Shown: positions 1 to 8,812 of the stretch, in pieces
Layout: every line of letters begins with the position of its first letter
Position numbering within the stretch: position 1 is the first letter of the stretch
Position numbers and translations under genes: made by a program
Assembly (NCBI RefSeq): GCF_013177315.1
Contig: NZ_CP053661.1
Coordinates: forward strand, 2,480,001-2,544,000
Reading direction: 5' to 3'
From: Thermoleptolyngbya sichuanensis A183
GTDB taxonomy: Bacteria > Cyanobacteriota > Cyanobacteriia > Elainellales > Elainellaceae
DNA length: 64,000 nt
Notes under the pieces: model-generated
The model's database searches: none
What the model saw: only the letters and a program-made list of their open reading frames with translations
Told to the model about the DNA's origin: nothing

Positions 1-137
1 AAATTTTTGGTGGTGGCTTCTACGTCGTCGTAGGCGCGGATGGCAGCAGAACTCGCGGCGATCGCCCCCTGCGGCAGCCCCATCAGCCCCACCCACAGCC
101 CAAACACCAGACTCAGCAACGCTCGAAGTAAACGCAT
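1..137 (-). CDS. N-terminus of an exported protein, possibly a lumenal pentapeptide-repeat protein (partial)
   Basis: Reading leftwards from an ATG at 137, an open frame of 45 codons runs off the window edge. It begins MRLLRALLSLVFGLWVGLMG, a basic start followed by a hydrophobic stretch, and reaches an AIA-A type signal-peptidase site near residue 27. The mature part starts ASSAAIRAYDDVEATTKNF. Cyanobacterial exported pentapeptide-repeat proteins often begin the mature chain with a similar Ala-Ile/Val-Arg-Ala-Tyr-Asp-Asp stretch before the A(D/N)LXX repeats, so that family is my guess, but no repeat is visible yet. That the product is exported is well supported; the family is inference from a short fragment. 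Confidence 0.55.
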   Translation of the reverse strand, partial: MRLLRALLSLVFGLWVGLMGLPQGAIAASSAAIRAYDDVEATTKN

Positions 138-384
138 GGTCGTTTTAGAAATTCACACTCCCAACGTTAATAAACGTAACATTCTGCCGCCATGTTTTGG
201 CAGCCCACTTCAACAGCCCGCTGCAACAGCCCGCTGCAACAGCACAATCTGACCGCACAATTTGGACAGCATGGCAGGTTGGATAGCATGGCAGGCACAG
301 CAAACTCGACGGCGCAAGTTCGACGGCGCAAGTTCGACGGCGCAAGCACGGTTCAACCGCCAACTTAGACCATGACTTGCCAGA
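138..384. repeat. Spacer with short tandem repeats
   Basis: This spacer between the partial exported-protein gene and the end of pheS has no convincing gene. It holds two tandem arrays. A 13 bp unit CAACAGCCCGCTG occurs twice at 211-236. A 14 bp unit CGACGGCGCAAGTT occurs at 307-320 and 321-334, with a third 12 bp partial unit at 335-346. A related GCATGGCAGG motif also appears twice around 269-296. These resemble the short tandem repeats common in cyanobacterial spacers. No function is evident. Confidence 0.6.
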
Positions 385-1386
385 CTAAAACTGCCGCAAA
401 AAGCGCAGATCGCTCTTGTAGAGGTCGCGGATGTCGGTCATCTGGTGCAGCACCATCGCAAACCGCTCTACCCCGAAGCCGGCCGCAAAGCCCGTGTAAA
501 TTTCCGGGTCATAGCCAACCGCTTTTAGCACGTTGGGATCGACCATGCCGCAGCCCAGCACCTCCAGCCAGCGTCCCCGCCAGCGCACGTCTACCTCCGC
601 CGATGGCTCCGTAAATGGGAAGAAACTAGGCCGAAACCGCACCTCGATCTCGCCAAACATCTCTTCCAAAAAGGTCTTGATCGTACCGCGCAGGTCGGTG
701 AAGGTCAGCCCCTCATCCACCGCCAGAATTTCAATCTGGTGAAACACCGCCGAATGAGTTGCATCTACCGTATCGCGTCGATAGACCCGCCCCGGAGCCG
801 CCACGCGAATCGGCGGTTCGTTCGCCTCCATATAGCGAATCTGCACCGAAGACGTGTGGGTTCGCAGCAGGTTGCCATCAGGCAGATAGAACGTATCCTG
901 CATATCCCGTGCCGGGTGGTCAGCGGGCGTATTGAGCGCCTCAAAGTTGTAGTAGTCGGTTTCCATTTCGGGGCCCTGGGCCACGGTATAGCCCAGACCC
1001 ACAAAAATATCGAGCGCCCGGTCAATGGTGCTGGTTAGGGGATGGTTGCGCCCTTGGGGCCGGAACGTTCCGGGCATGGTCACGTCCAAGGTTTCCGCGG
1101 CCAGTTGGGCCTCAATTTGGGCCGCTTGCAGCGCCGCCTTTTTCTGATCCAGCCCCGTTTGCACGACTTCCTTGACCTCATTGGCCAGGGCCCCAATGCG
1201 GGGACGCTCTTCAGCGCTCAGCCGCCCCATGCCGCCCAGCACTTGCGACAGGCTGCCCTTTTTGCCCAAATACTTGATCCGGAGTTGTTCTAAATCTTCG
1301 AGGGAAGCAGCAGCGGCGATCGCCCCTTCGGCTTCTTGCTGCAACGTCGTCAACTGGGTTTCTAGCTCTACCAACTGGGTGGTCAT
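385..1386 (-). CDS. pheS: Phenylalanyl-tRNA synthetase alpha subunit
   Basis: Encodes the catalytic subunit of the cytoplasmic alpha2-beta2 phenylalanyl-tRNA synthetase, which charges tRNA-Phe using ATP. The 333-residue length is normal. Residues 1-90 form the coiled-coil N-terminal arm. The class II core follows, with the [20 protein letters not shown] segment, the motif 2 region around [12 protein letters not shown], and motif 3 [13 protein letters not shown] near the C-terminus. The ATG at 1386 fits the family start ([12 protein letters not shown]). pheT is not adjacent, which is usual in cyanobacteria. The gene is divergent from surE across a 329 bp spacer. Identification is secure. Confidence 0.97.
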   Translation of the reverse strand: MTTQLVELETQLTTLQQEAEGAIAAAASLEDLEQLRIKYLGKKGSLSQVLGGMGRLSAEERPRIGALANEVKEVVQTGLDQKKAALQAAQIEAQLAAETLDVTMPGTFRPQGRNHPLTSTIDRALDIFVGLGYTVAQGPEMETDYYNFEALNTPADHPARDMQDTFYLPDGNLLRTHTSSVQIRYMEANEPPIRVAAPGRVYRRDTVDATHSAVFHQIEILAVDEGLTFTDLRGTIKTFLEEMFGEIEVRFRPSFFPFTEPSAEVDVRWRGRWLEVLGCGMVDPNVLKAVGYDPEIYTGFAAGFGVERFAMVLHQMTDIRDLYKSDLRFLRQF

Positions 1387-1715
1387 ACAGGTTGTCTGGC
1401 GGGTTGTTCTGAAAGGAATGTCTGAGGAATGTCTGAAAAGGACTGGGGAGAAGTCGCCCAGAAGAACCAGGAAAGAGGAATCTCTTCGAGCCAGTCTTCA
1501 AGAGCAACAGTCGGCGTAGAGCTACAATCCCTACTCCCTTAGTTTACCGATAGTTTACCGAGCTTCATCCCTCAACGACCCACCTCCCCACAGGATCGCC
1601 CTCTACAACAGAAGCATGGCGCAAGCGGAGAATAGCAGAGGAAGAATAGTAATGGATAAGCCAGCCAATCGCTTTCATAATTCTGAATGGGCCCACCTCA
1701 ATCAAACCACCCACT
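1387..1715. other. Divergent spacer pheS/surE
   Basis: This 329 bp spacer separates the divergently transcribed pheS and surE and should carry both promoters. I see no clear -35/-10 pair, hairpin or conserved reading frame. A short direct repeat, AGTTTACCGA / AGTTTACCGA, lies at 1541-1561. Nothing else stands out. Confidence 0.4.
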
Positions 1716-2555
1716 ATGCACCTCTTAATCAGCAACGATGACGGAATTTTTTCTCTAGGAATTCGCACCCTGGCAAACACCCTTGCCCAAGCAGGGCATC
1801 AAATCACCGTCGTCTGCCCCGACCGAGAGCGATCGGCCACTGGGCATGGGCTAACCCTCCACAAACCGATTCGGGCAGAGCAGGTCGAAGGTATCTTCCA
1901 GCCTAGCGTCATGGCCTGGGCCTGTTCGGGCACCCCTTCTGACTGCGTAAAGCTGGCGCTGGGAGCGCTCCTCAACACCCCCCCTGACATGGTGCTATCG
2001 GGCATCAACCACGGCTCTAATCTGGGCACAGACGTGCTGTATTCAGGGACTGTTTCGGCGGCAATGGAAGGCGTTATCGAAGATGTAACTGGCATTGCCT
2101 TCAGCCTCACCAGCTTCTCCTCAAAAGATTTTCAGCCTGCTGCCAACTTTGCCCAGCGGCTCGTTGCTTACTTAGCCGCCAACCCGCTGCCCCAGCCGAT
2201 GCTGCTGAATGTCAACGTGCCCGCTGTGCCTGTCGAAAAAATTGCGGGCGTAGCCATAACTCGACAGGGACTCCGGCGCTACATTGACCAGTTTGAAAAG
2301 CGAATTGACCCCAGGGGCAAAACCTATTACTGGCTGGCGGGCGAGCTGTTGGAAGACGTGCCGCAGCCAGACCTAGAACTGGTGGTGACTTCGCAGACCC
2401 GGCTCGGTGAAGCCAGCGGAACATGGCTGAATCAAATGATGACCGATGTCCAGGCCATTCGCCAGCACTACATCACCATTACGCCGCTGCAATATAACCT
2501 TTCCTGTGCCCACGGTTTGCATCATCTCCGGGATTGGACATTATCGGTTGAATAA
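1716..2555 (+). CDS. surE: 5'/3'-nucleotidase SurE
   Basis: Metal-dependent cytosolic phosphatase that removes phosphate from nucleoside 5'- and 3'-monophosphates and is linked to stress and stationary-phase survival. The start [20 protein letters not shown] carries the family's N-terminal Asp-Asp pair (residues 8-9) that binds divalent metal. [20 protein letters not shown], around residues 94-113, contains the conserved Asn and the Gly-Thr-Val signature. At 279 residues it is near the usual length. It stands alone, with a long empty spacer downstream, so it is probably monocistronic. Confidence 0.94.
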   Translation: MHLLISNDDGIFSLGIRTLANTLAQAGHQITVVCPDRERSATGHGLTLHKPIRAEQVEGIFQPSVMAWACSGTPSDCVKLALGALLNTPPDMVLSGINHGSNLGTDVLYSGTVSAAMEGVIEDVTGIAFSLTSFSSKDFQPAANFAQRLVAYLAANPLPQPMLLNVNVPAVPVEKIAGVAITRQGLRRYIDQFEKRIDPRGKTYYWLAGELLEDVPQPDLELVVTSQTRLGEASGTWLNQMMTDVQAIRQHYITITPLQYNLSCAHGLHHLRDWTLSVE

Positions 2556-3297
2556 TGAGTCAAGCTCAGCCCTAAGCCAGGCTACAGTCAGTTGGCCAGC
2601 AGTCACTCGGCCAGTTTGGCAGAGATGGGGGCAAATGCAGCAAATGCAGTATGGGATCGAGGTGGATAATCGGTTAGCCAAAGAACAGCACTCGTTTCTT
2701 GACAAATTTCAATCAAATTTCAAACAAAGTTCAAAAGTTCGTAGAATCTGAATTTTTTCTATGAATTGCGGATGTCAGCTTCAACTGAATGAAGCATGAT
2801 GAACGAGCCAGTCGCAAATTTCCACCCTCGCGGGCAAAACCCCAGTGCTGCACCGATGCTGAAAGTTTTTTGGTTTTTTGTGAATTTGGTTCTATGAATT
2901 TGCAGCAAACAAAATTTCTTGTGAGATTAGAGCAATGTCATGATGAAGAGGGAACTCTAGGATTAAGGATGCAGCCGGGCGGTCTTTCCCCCTTTACAAT
3001 AGGGTCATAGGCTGGTGAGTGGTGTGTTGAGCCTGGTTTACCTCCAAATGGCTCGATCAGAGGTACGGTGCAAACTGGGTGAAACATTTTTGGGGCCTTT
3101 GGCGCAGGTAGCACAGGAGTAATGCCGGATGCTTGCTGCATATTGTCAACACTGCCGATGCTACCTGGGGCTGCATTCTCAAGCCGCCAAACGCCTGAAA
3201 GCCATCTATCAAGAGCCGAAGCATTCACGGATGAAAGCGCCATGCAACGAGAAGGTCTTGTTTGGCAGGGCCAATGTCAGTCCAGTAAGAACCACAA
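2556..3297. other. 742 bp spacer without a convincing gene
   Basis: I find no recognisable gene here. Open frames on both strands (for example 2938-3243 on the minus strand) show no family resemblance and no ribosome binding site. The first half is AT-rich with runs of CAAATTTCAA-type repeats around 2703-2735. A possible -10 TACAAT lies at 2995-3000, about 300 bp before the metallo-hydrolase start. The block may be a decayed gene or a long regulatory leader; the sequence does not decide. Confidence 0.4.
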
Positions 3298-4233
3298 ATG
3301 TCTAGCGTGAAAAACCAGTTTACGATTCATTTCTGGGGTGTGAGGGGCAGTATTGCCTGTCCTGGCGCAGAGACGGTGCGCTATGGGGGGAACACTTCCT
3401 GTGTGGAAATGCGCGTCGCTGGAGAGCGGCTGATTTTTGATGGCGGTACGGGGCTGCGAGTGCTGGGGCAGTCTTTGCTGCGAGAGATGCCGCTGCGAAT
3501 CAATATGTTCTTTACCCATTCCCACTGGGATCACATCCAGGGCTTTCCGTTTTTTGTGCCAGCCTTTGTCAAAGGCAATAAGTTCAATATTTATGGGGCG
3601 ATCGCCCCCAACGGCTCCACCATCGAGCAGCGGCTTAATGACCAGATGCTGCATCCCAACTTCCCTGTGCCGCTGCAAATCATGGGGGCGGATATGAACT
3701 TCTGCGACCTAGAGATTGGAGAGTCGGTGCAGGTGGGGGACGTGCTGGTAGAAAACGCCCTGCTAAACCATCCGGGCGAGTCGGTGGGGTATCGCGTCAA
3801 CTGGGGCGATCGCGCGGTTGCCTATATCACCGACACCGAGCATTTTCCCGATCGGCTGGATGAAAACGTCCTCTGGCTCTGTCGCAACGCGGATGTCATG
3901 ATCTACGATGCCACCTACACCGACGAGGAATACTACTCGGAAAAATCCAGCAAAGTTGGCTGGGGACATTCGACCTGGCAGGAAGCGGTGAAGGTTGCGA
4001 AGGCAGCGAACGTGAAGAAAGTCGTGATTTTCCACCACGACCCGCTGCACAGCGACGAGTTTATGGATCGCGTCCAGGAAGACACCCGTAAGCATTTTCC
4101 CAACAGCATCGTTGCCTACGAAGGGCTGGAGATTGACGTACTGGCAGAGGCAGCAGCATCCGCAGCATCCGCAGAATCAGCAGACACGACTGACGGCAAG
4201 CCTGCTGCTTCGCAAGCCAGCATTTCTGCCTGA
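3298..4233 (+). CDS. MBL-fold metal-dependent hydrolase
   Basis: Cytosolic metallo-beta-lactamase-fold hydrolase of 311 residues. The zinc-binding motif is plain: FFTHSHWDHIQGFPFF gives H74, H76, D78 and H79, with later ligands probably H in LLNHPGESVGY, D in AYITDTEH and H in VVIFHHDPLHSD. The opening FWGVRGSIACPGAETVRYGG is typical of a cyanobacterial/bacterial subgroup related to phosphodiesterase-like enzymes, but the substrate is unknown. The C-terminal 30 residues are a low-complexity Ala/Ser tail. It is followed 82 bp later by ribF on the same strand, but nothing ties the two functionally. Fold certain, reaction not. Confidence 0.85.
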   Translation: MSSVKNQFTIHFWGVRGSIACPGAETVRYGGNTSCVEMRVAGERLIFDGGTGLRVLGQSLLREMPLRINMFFTHSHWDHIQGFPFFVPAFVKGNKFNIYGAIAPNGSTIEQRLNDQMLHPNFPVPLQIMGADMNFCDLEIGESVQVGDVLVENALLNHPGESVGYRVNWGDRAVAYITDTEHFPDRLDENVLWLCRNADVMIYDATYTDEEYYSEKSSKVGWGHSTWQEAVKVAKAANVKKVVIFHHDPLHSDEFMDRVQEDTRKHFPNSIVAYEGLEIDVLAEAAASAASAESADTTDGKPAASQASISA

Positions 4234-4315
4234 GTCCGAGATTAGCTCCAGCCTTTGGCAGCAGATACAATCCAGGTTCCACCTCGCTCAGCCGCTTTAT
4301 GTCAGAATGTAAAGC

Positions 4316-5317
4316 GTGTGGATCACATCCTGCTTAGAGACGGTAAAAACCCCGACAGTCGTTGCCCTAGGAAACTTTGACGGCGTTCACCCAGGGCATC
4401 AAACTGTGATTGAACCTGTTTGGCTGGCCGCGCAGCAGTTTCGGGCAACTTGCGCTGTGGGTTCTGGCGCGATCGCCCCTGTTCCGACCGTTGTGACATT
4501 CCACCCCCACCCCCGCGAGTTTTTTACGGGCAAGCGCCGCGATTTGCTGACTCCGCTGGCGGAAAAGGTGGCTCAACTCAAACCCCTTGGGGTCGCGCAA
4601 CTGGTGCGGCTACCGTTCGACCATGACCTATCGTGCCTGTCGCCAGAGGCATTTGTAGAGCAGATTTTGGTGCGATCGCTGGCGGCACAGGAAATTAGCG
4701 TGGGCGAGAATTTTTGCTTTGGGCATAAGCGGGCGGGCACGGCGGAAGATTTGCGGGCGATCGCCGCTCGGTACGACATTCCCGTTCACATCGTGCCCAT
4801 GTATACGCTGGACGGCGAGCGGGTCAGCAGTTCCACCATCCGCGACTATTTGCAGCAAGGACTTGTGCGGCCCGCTGCGCGGCTGCTGGGGCGACCCTAC
4901 ATGCTCGTCGGCGACGTGGTGAAGGGGCAGCAGTTGGGGCGATCGCTCGGCTTTCCCACTGCAAATCTGTGCCTGCCCGAAGAAAAGTTTTTGCCCCGAC
5001 TGGGCGTGTATGCGGTTCGAGTTTGGGTTCAGAATGAGGCTTTTCCCAACGCCTTAGTCCTCCCGCCCGCAGACCCAGCAAGGCAGCCGCAGCCCGGCGT
5101 GATGAACCTGGGCTATCGTCCAACGGTAGACGGCAGCCAGCGCCAGGTGGAAGTTCACCTGCTGGACTGGGCGGGCGATCTGTACGGCAAAACGCTGGTG
5201 GTCGGCCTAGAGGCATTTCTCCGCGCTGAGCAAAAGTTTGATTCCCTCGACGCGCTGAAGGCGCAAATTCAGCAAGACTGCGACCAAGCGCGATCGCTCC
5301 TCACCACGTCCCCATGA
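4316..5317 (+). CDS. ribF: Bifunctional riboflavin kinase / FAD synthetase
   Basis: Converts riboflavin to FMN and FMN to FAD in the cytosol. The N-terminal adenylyltransferase domain shows LGNFDGVHPGHQ (nucleotide-binding HxGH-type motif), then ISVGENFCFGHKRAG and VSSSTIRDYLQQG around residues 135-185. The C-terminal flavokinase domain starts at GRPYMLVGDVVKGQQLGRSL, with GFPTANL and GVYAVRV following, and ends with EVHLLDWAGDLYGK. The chosen start is a GTG at 4316. At 333 residues the length is slightly above average owing to a loop near AFPNALVLPPADPARQPQ. Its TGA overlaps the next gene's ATG (ATGA), so the two are probably translationally coupled. Confidence 0.95.
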   Translation: MWITSCLETVKTPTVVALGNFDGVHPGHQTVIEPVWLAAQQFRATCAVGSGAIAPVPTVVTFHPHPREFFTGKRRDLLTPLAEKVAQLKPLGVAQLVRLPFDHDLSCLSPEAFVEQILVRSLAAQEISVGENFCFGHKRAGTAEDLRAIAARYDIPVHIVPMYTLDGERVSSSTIRDYLQQGLVRPAARLLGRPYMLVGDVVKGQQLGRSLGFPTANLCLPEEKFLPRLGVYAVRVWVQNEAFPNALVLPPADPARQPQPGVMNLGYRPTVDGSQRQVEVHLLDWAGDLYGKTLVVGLEAFLRAEQKFDSLDALKAQIQQDCDQARSLLTTSP

Positions 5318-6456
5318 CCTCCCAAATCCTTTCCGACTGTTCCGCTCTGCGGCTGCTGTTTCTTTCGACCCCGGTTGCGCCACTGGGCACAGGGCTGGGC
5401 GGCGGCGTGGAACTGACGCTGTACAACCTGGCAATAGAGATGACCCAGCGGGGACACAGGGTGCAAATCGTCGCGCCGGAGGGTTCCCAACTGCCGCAGT
5501 CTGCCGACGCGGCCCCAGTGGCGATCGCCCAGATTCCTGGCAAGCTGCAAACCAGTGCCCAGACCCAGCACTATACCGACCCGATTACCCTACCGCCAGA
5601 GTCGGTGCTGGGCAACATGTGGGACTATGCCCGCCAAGCGCAGCACGACGTTGATGTGCTGGTGAACTTTGCCTACGACTGGCTGCCGCTTTACCTCACG
5701 CCCTTTTTTCAGCGGCCCGTGGCCCATCTGATCAGCATGGGATCGTTGTCAGCGGCGATGGATGCTGCCATTCAGCAGGTCGCCCGCATGTTTCCGGGCA
5801 CGCTTGCCGCCCACAGCCACGCCCAGGTGGATACTTTTCCAGATGCAGGCGGATTCCGCGTGCTGGGCAACGGCCTGGATCTGTCACGCTACGAGTTTTG
5901 TGCCGAGCCAGAGAATCGACTGGGCTGGGTGGGGCGACTGGCTCCCGAAAAGGGTCTGGAAGATGCGATCGCCCTCGCCGCACAAACCCAAATTCCCCTC
6001 TCGGTGTGGGGGGCGATGCCCGATCCCGCCTACTGGCAGCAGATCCAGCAGCGCTATCCTGATGCGCCGGTCGAGTACCGGGGGTTTCTCTCAACCGAAG
6101 AATTGCAGCAAGACCTGGGCCGCTGTCGGGCGCTGGTCATGACTCCTAAATGGGTCGAGGCATTCGGCAATGTGGCTGTGGAAGCGCTGGCCTGCGGCGT
6201 ACCCGTCATTGCCTACCGCCGGGGCGGCCCGTCGGAAATTGTCACCGATGGGGAAACGGGCTGGCTGGTGGAGCCGGATCAGGTTGCTGAACTGGTGGCG
6301 GCTGTTGACAAGCTGGGGCAAATCGACCGGGCGGCCTGTCGCCGCCGCGCCGAAGCTCACTACTCGAAGCAGGCGATGGGCGATCGCACGGAGCAGTGGT
6401 TCCGTGACCTGCTTCAAAAGCGTTCTCCTAGCGCGATCGCCCAGACATTTGGTTAA
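5314..6456 (+). CDS. GT4-type glycosyltransferase, possibly UDP-glucose:tetrahydrobiopterin glucosyltransferase
   Basis: GT-B fold retaining glycosyltransferase of 380 residues. The N-terminal acceptor domain opens LRLLFLSTPVAPLGTGLGGG, with the Gly-rich loop. The C-terminal donor domain has RLGWVGRLAPEKGLEDAI and the EX7E motif in EAFGNVAVEALACGVPVIAY. The N-terminal signature resembles cyanobacterial UDP-glucose:tetrahydrobiopterin alpha-glucosyltransferases, which make pteridine glucosides, but I recall this only at family level. Coupling to ribF by a 4-base overlap would put it beside flavin rather than pterin synthesis; that may be chance. General GT4 assignment is firm, the acceptor tentative. 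Confidence 0.8.
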   Translation: MTSQILSDCSALRLLFLSTPVAPLGTGLGGGVELTLYNLAIEMTQRGHRVQIVAPEGSQLPQSADAAPVAIAQIPGKLQTSAQTQHYTDPITLPPESVLGNMWDYARQAQHDVDVLVNFAYDWLPLYLTPFFQRPVAHLISMGSLSAAMDAAIQQVARMFPGTLAAHSHAQVDTFPDAGGFRVLGNGLDLSRYEFCAEPENRLGWVGRLAPEKGLEDAIALAAQTQIPLSVWGAMPDPAYWQQIQQRYPDAPVEYRGFLSTEELQQDLGRCRALVMTPKWVEAFGNVAVEALACGVPVIAYRRGGPSEIVTDGETGWLVEPDQVAELVAAVDKLGQIDRAACRRRAEAHYSKQAMGDRTEQWFRDLLQKRSPSAIAQTFG

Positions 6457-6478
6457 AATTGGTTAAAAATATGAGCTT

Positions 6479-6569
6479 AGGACTTACGCAATTGGACGAT
6501 TTCTGGCGGGCGCAGCCCGCGAGAAATCGTCCAAAACCCAAAAAGTCTCACCGCAAGTGCGTAAGTCCT
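6479..6569 (-). repeat. 90 bp hairpin element, copy 1
   Basis: One of four copies of a MITE-like element in this window. Outer inverted ends are AGGACTTACGCA / TGCGTAAGTCCT. The centre is a long hairpin around GGGCGCAGCCCGC flanked by GACGATTTCT and AGAAATCGTC. This copy reads on the minus strand relative to copies 2 and 4 and is 91 bp long. Its stem has one mismatched pair where copies 2 and 4 are perfect. It sits between the GT4 gene and the J-domain gene and could act as a transcript-end hairpin. Confidence 0.85.
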
Positions 6570-6621
6570 AGAGCTATACGAACTAAAAATTAGGGGCTGC
6601 TCCAAAACCGGAGGATTTACA

Positions 6622-7221
6622 GTGCCAGGGCAATCACCCGATGCGACCTATCCCACGCCACCATCCACCAACTATTACACTATTCTGGGGCTGCGCCATA
6701 CGGCATCGGTGCAAGAGATTCGTCGCGCCTATCGAGACTTGAGCAAGCTCTACCACCCAGATACGACGGAACTGCCGCCCGACGTGGCTACGGCCAAGTT
6801 TCACGCCCTCAACGAGGCCTACGCCACGCTGAGCAGCCCAGAGCGCCGCGCCGCCTATGACTTGAAAAGCGGCTATTCCCGCGTTTCGGTCATCCAGACC
6901 CCGGCAAATTTCAATCGTCCCGTTTCCGAAGCCCGCCGCTATCGATCAAGCGCTTATCTTGATCCGAGCGATCGCCCCCTGTCTGCGGGTGAGCTATTTG
7001 CCCTGTTCATCTTGGGAGTTACCTTTGTCGCCTGCCTGCTGCTGGTGCTGGCGGTGGGCGTTTCGCGGGGCGAGTTTACCATCGCCAGCCTCAAGTCCGA
7101 GCGCTTGGTCGAAATTATTCACCAGGCCACAGCCCACTCTGCGGTTTCTCCCCCCGATGTCTCCAGTCATGCGCCAGTGGACTTTGACCCGGAAGCCCCG
7201 AGTGATGCCGTGATGGAGTGA
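6622..7221 (+). CDS. J-domain protein with a C-terminal membrane segment
   Basis: Hsp70 co-chaperone of the short DnaJ type. Residues 17-82 form the J domain (NYYTILGLRHTASVQEIRRA, then YHPDTTELP with the essential His-Pro-Asp that stimulates DnaK ATPase). There is no G/F-rich or zinc-finger region. A single transmembrane helix lies around residues 125-150 (LFALFILGVTFVACLLLVLA), so the J domain is probably tethered to a membrane facing the cytosol. The start is a GTG at 6622 with GGAGGA seven bases upstream. It overlaps the following DUF3143 frame; this pairing is common in cyanobacteria, though the role of the pair is unknown. Confidence 0.9.
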   Translation: MPGQSPDATYPTPPSTNYYTILGLRHTASVQEIRRAYRDLSKLYHPDTTELPPDVATAKFHALNEAYATLSSPERRAAYDLKSGYSRVSVIQTPANFNRPVSEARRYRSSAYLDPSDRPLSAGELFALFILGVTFVACLLLVLAVGVSRGEFTIASLKSERLVEIIHQATAHSAVSPPDVSSHAPVDFDPEAPSDAVME

Positions 7222-7286
7222 CGCAGGCATTTTTCTCGCTGCTTGATCCCTTTTATTCCGCATATCCCCACACCTCACACCGCCTT

Positions 7287-7559
7287 ATGTCCCTCCCCCC
7301 TGCCGATACGCCGCTCTATAATCATCCGCTGCCCGAAATTGAGCAGTGGCTCATTTCGCAGGGCTGCCAGCAAGACCGCGACAATTTGCATTGCTGGTAT
7401 GTACAAAAGCCTCAGTGGGAAGCAGAAATTGTGATGGATGTAGACTCCATTGCCGTTCGCTACATTGGTGCGGGCGAAAACGGGCAAGATCTGGTGCGAT
7501 CGTTCAAGTATTCTCTAAGCCGTCGAGACTTGGACGAGGCAATTTTTGTTGGGCCGTGA
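7287..7559 (+). CDS. DUF3143 family protein
   Basis: Small cyanobacterial protein of 90 residues with no known activity. The conserved core is YNHPLPEIEQWLISQGCQQD followed by LHCWYVQKPQWEAEIVMDVD and a C-terminal SRRDLDEAIFVGP. I chose ATG 7287, because translation from there starts two residues before the conserved block. A GTG at 7218 overlaps the J-domain stop and would add 23 unconserved residues. The last codons (Gly-Pro-stop) fall in the first unit of a 15 bp tandem repeat, so the stop lies inside the repeat. Co-transcription with the J-domain gene is likely. Confidence 0.85.
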   Translation: MSLPPADTPLYNHPLPEIEQWLISQGCQQDRDNLHCWYVQKPQWEAEIVMDVDSIAVRYIGAGENGQDLVRSFKYSLSRRDLDEAIFVGP

Positions 7560-7595
7560 TGCATTGGGCTGTGATGCATTGGGCCGTGATGCAGG
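7551..7595. repeat. 15 bp tandem repeat, three units
   Basis: Units GGGCCGTGATGCATT (7551), GGGCTGTGATGCATT (7566) and GGGCCGTGATGCAGG (7581) follow head to tail. The first unit contains the last two codons and stop of the DUF3143 gene. The rest of the 7560-7796 spacer is AT-rich with repeated TTAATCA motifs (7690-7745) and no gene. Confidence 0.75.
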
Positions 7596-7796
7596 CAAAA
7601 TGCAGGCAGGATGCCGAAGGCGACGCAAGCGGAAACGCGACGGACTTCTGCAAACCCATCGCGTGAATTAGCGCGTTATTTGGCGCTCTAAATTAATCAG
7701 CGCTCTAATTAATCGGTTAATCAGTTAATCAATCAATTAATCAATGCTATAAGCGGCGCAAGGCGAAGACTTCGGTCTGCTGGTGCAATGGCTGGC

Positions 7797-8609
7797 CTAG
7801 TTTGGGGCGATCGCACATCCCCGCTCCCGGACTTTTTCCAGCAGTTCAGGGGGCGGATTTTTCAGTGCATCGGGCGAATCTGGGTGAAACCGTCCCAGCA
7901 ACAGGTAGCTGACCAGGGCGGGATATTCTCGCAGCGCTAGGAGCGATCGCCGTGCAGACGGAATGGGCGCAGTTTCAGCATGGGGAATAACCGAGAAGCC
8001 GTAGCCCTCAAAGGTCAACGTTGCCCGCTTCAGATGAGCCGGATCGGTGATCAAGATAATCGTCTTTACGCCTTGGGGCCCCAAAATGGTCGCCGTTGAC
8101 TCGGCTTCGTCCTTGGTAGTGCGGGCACACCGCGTCGCTGCGAGAACCGATAGCGGAATGTTTTGTTGCTCAAGCAGTTCCGCGATCTCCTCCATATTGT
8201 GCTCCATCGTTACAAAGATCCGGGGCGATCGCCCTTGCTTGTAAAGATCCACAGCCGTCTCATAGCGTCGCCCCTCATCGCGAGAATTGCGCGTCAGCAC
8301 GACAATGGCATCAGCAGTTTGTCCCGAATCAGGGGGTAGGGCAGTTACCAGTGGATAGGTGAGCGCGGCGGCACCCAGCGGCGAAACCATCAGCCAATAC
8401 AGCACCAATGCGCCCATCAGCAGGCGCTTTAGAGATTTTCGCTGCCGAATCCAGTTTTTTGAACCGGGGATGAGCCTAGGAACGACCCACAGCAACGCCA
8501 GCAAGATGACGAATAAGAGCGTGACTTTCGCTGGATTGGTGAGTAAATCCACCAGTTCCCAGTTCAGATTTGTCCAAAATCGTCCAAGGATTCCGCGCAG
8601 GTTTGACAT
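7797..8609 (-). CDS. YdcF/ElyC family membrane protein (DUF218)
   Basis: 270 residues. Two N-terminal transmembrane helices (around residues 28-48, VTLLFVILLALLWVV, and 62-85, LLMGALVLYWLMVSPLGAAA) anchor a globular DUF218 domain that begins ADAIVVLTRNSRDEGRRYET. The domain has the family pattern of a hydrophobic strand, a conserved Arg-Tyr-Glu region, then TKDEAESTA and IILITDPAHLKRA. Relatives such as ElyC affect envelope or peptidoglycan steps involving lipid carriers; the actual reaction is not established. It lies just beyond uppS, which makes the undecaprenyl carrier, a suggestive but unproven link. Confidence 0.85.
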   Translation of the reverse strand: MSNLRGILGRFWTNLNWELVDLLTNPAKVTLLFVILLALLWVVPRLIPGSKNWIRQRKSLKRLLMGALVLYWLMVSPLGAAALTYPLVTALPPDSGQTADAIVVLTRNSRDEGRRYETAVDLYKQGRSPRIFVTMEHNMEEIAELLEQQNIPLSVLAATRCARTTKDEAESTATILGPQGVKTIILITDPAHLKRATLTFEGYGFSVIPHAETAPIPSARRSLLALREYPALVSYLLLGRFHPDSPDALKNPPPELLEKVRERGCAIAPN

Positions 8610-8647
8610 GGTTCACTCCAGAAAATTACGGCATTGCAGATCCAGAC

Positions 8648-8686
8648 AAATTGCCCTGAGAAATTGCCCTGAGAAATTGCCCTGAG
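8648..8686. repeat. 13 bp tandem repeat, three exact units
   Basis: AAATTGCCCTGAG is repeated head to tail at 8648, 8661 and 8674 in the spacer between the YdcF-type gene and uppS. All three units are identical, suggesting recent slippage. No hairpin forms and no function is evident. Confidence 0.8.
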
Positions 8687-8812
8687 ATAGAGATGGTGGG
8701 CATTTGGTTAGCAATTTGTCTCATCAGTGAGTGCGCAATTGAAGCCAGTAGGACAGGTGAACTCAGCAACCGATCGAAAACTAAGCAGCTAAATACTATG
8801 CGTATTGTAGGT

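Noticed and set aside
2938-3243. 101-codon minus-strand frame in the surE downstream spacer
   Set aside because: No recognisable domain, no start signals; codon use unlike neighbouring genes.
4234-4315. FMN riboswitch before ribF
   Set aside because: Only 82 bp are available and no RFN-like conserved pairs are seen.
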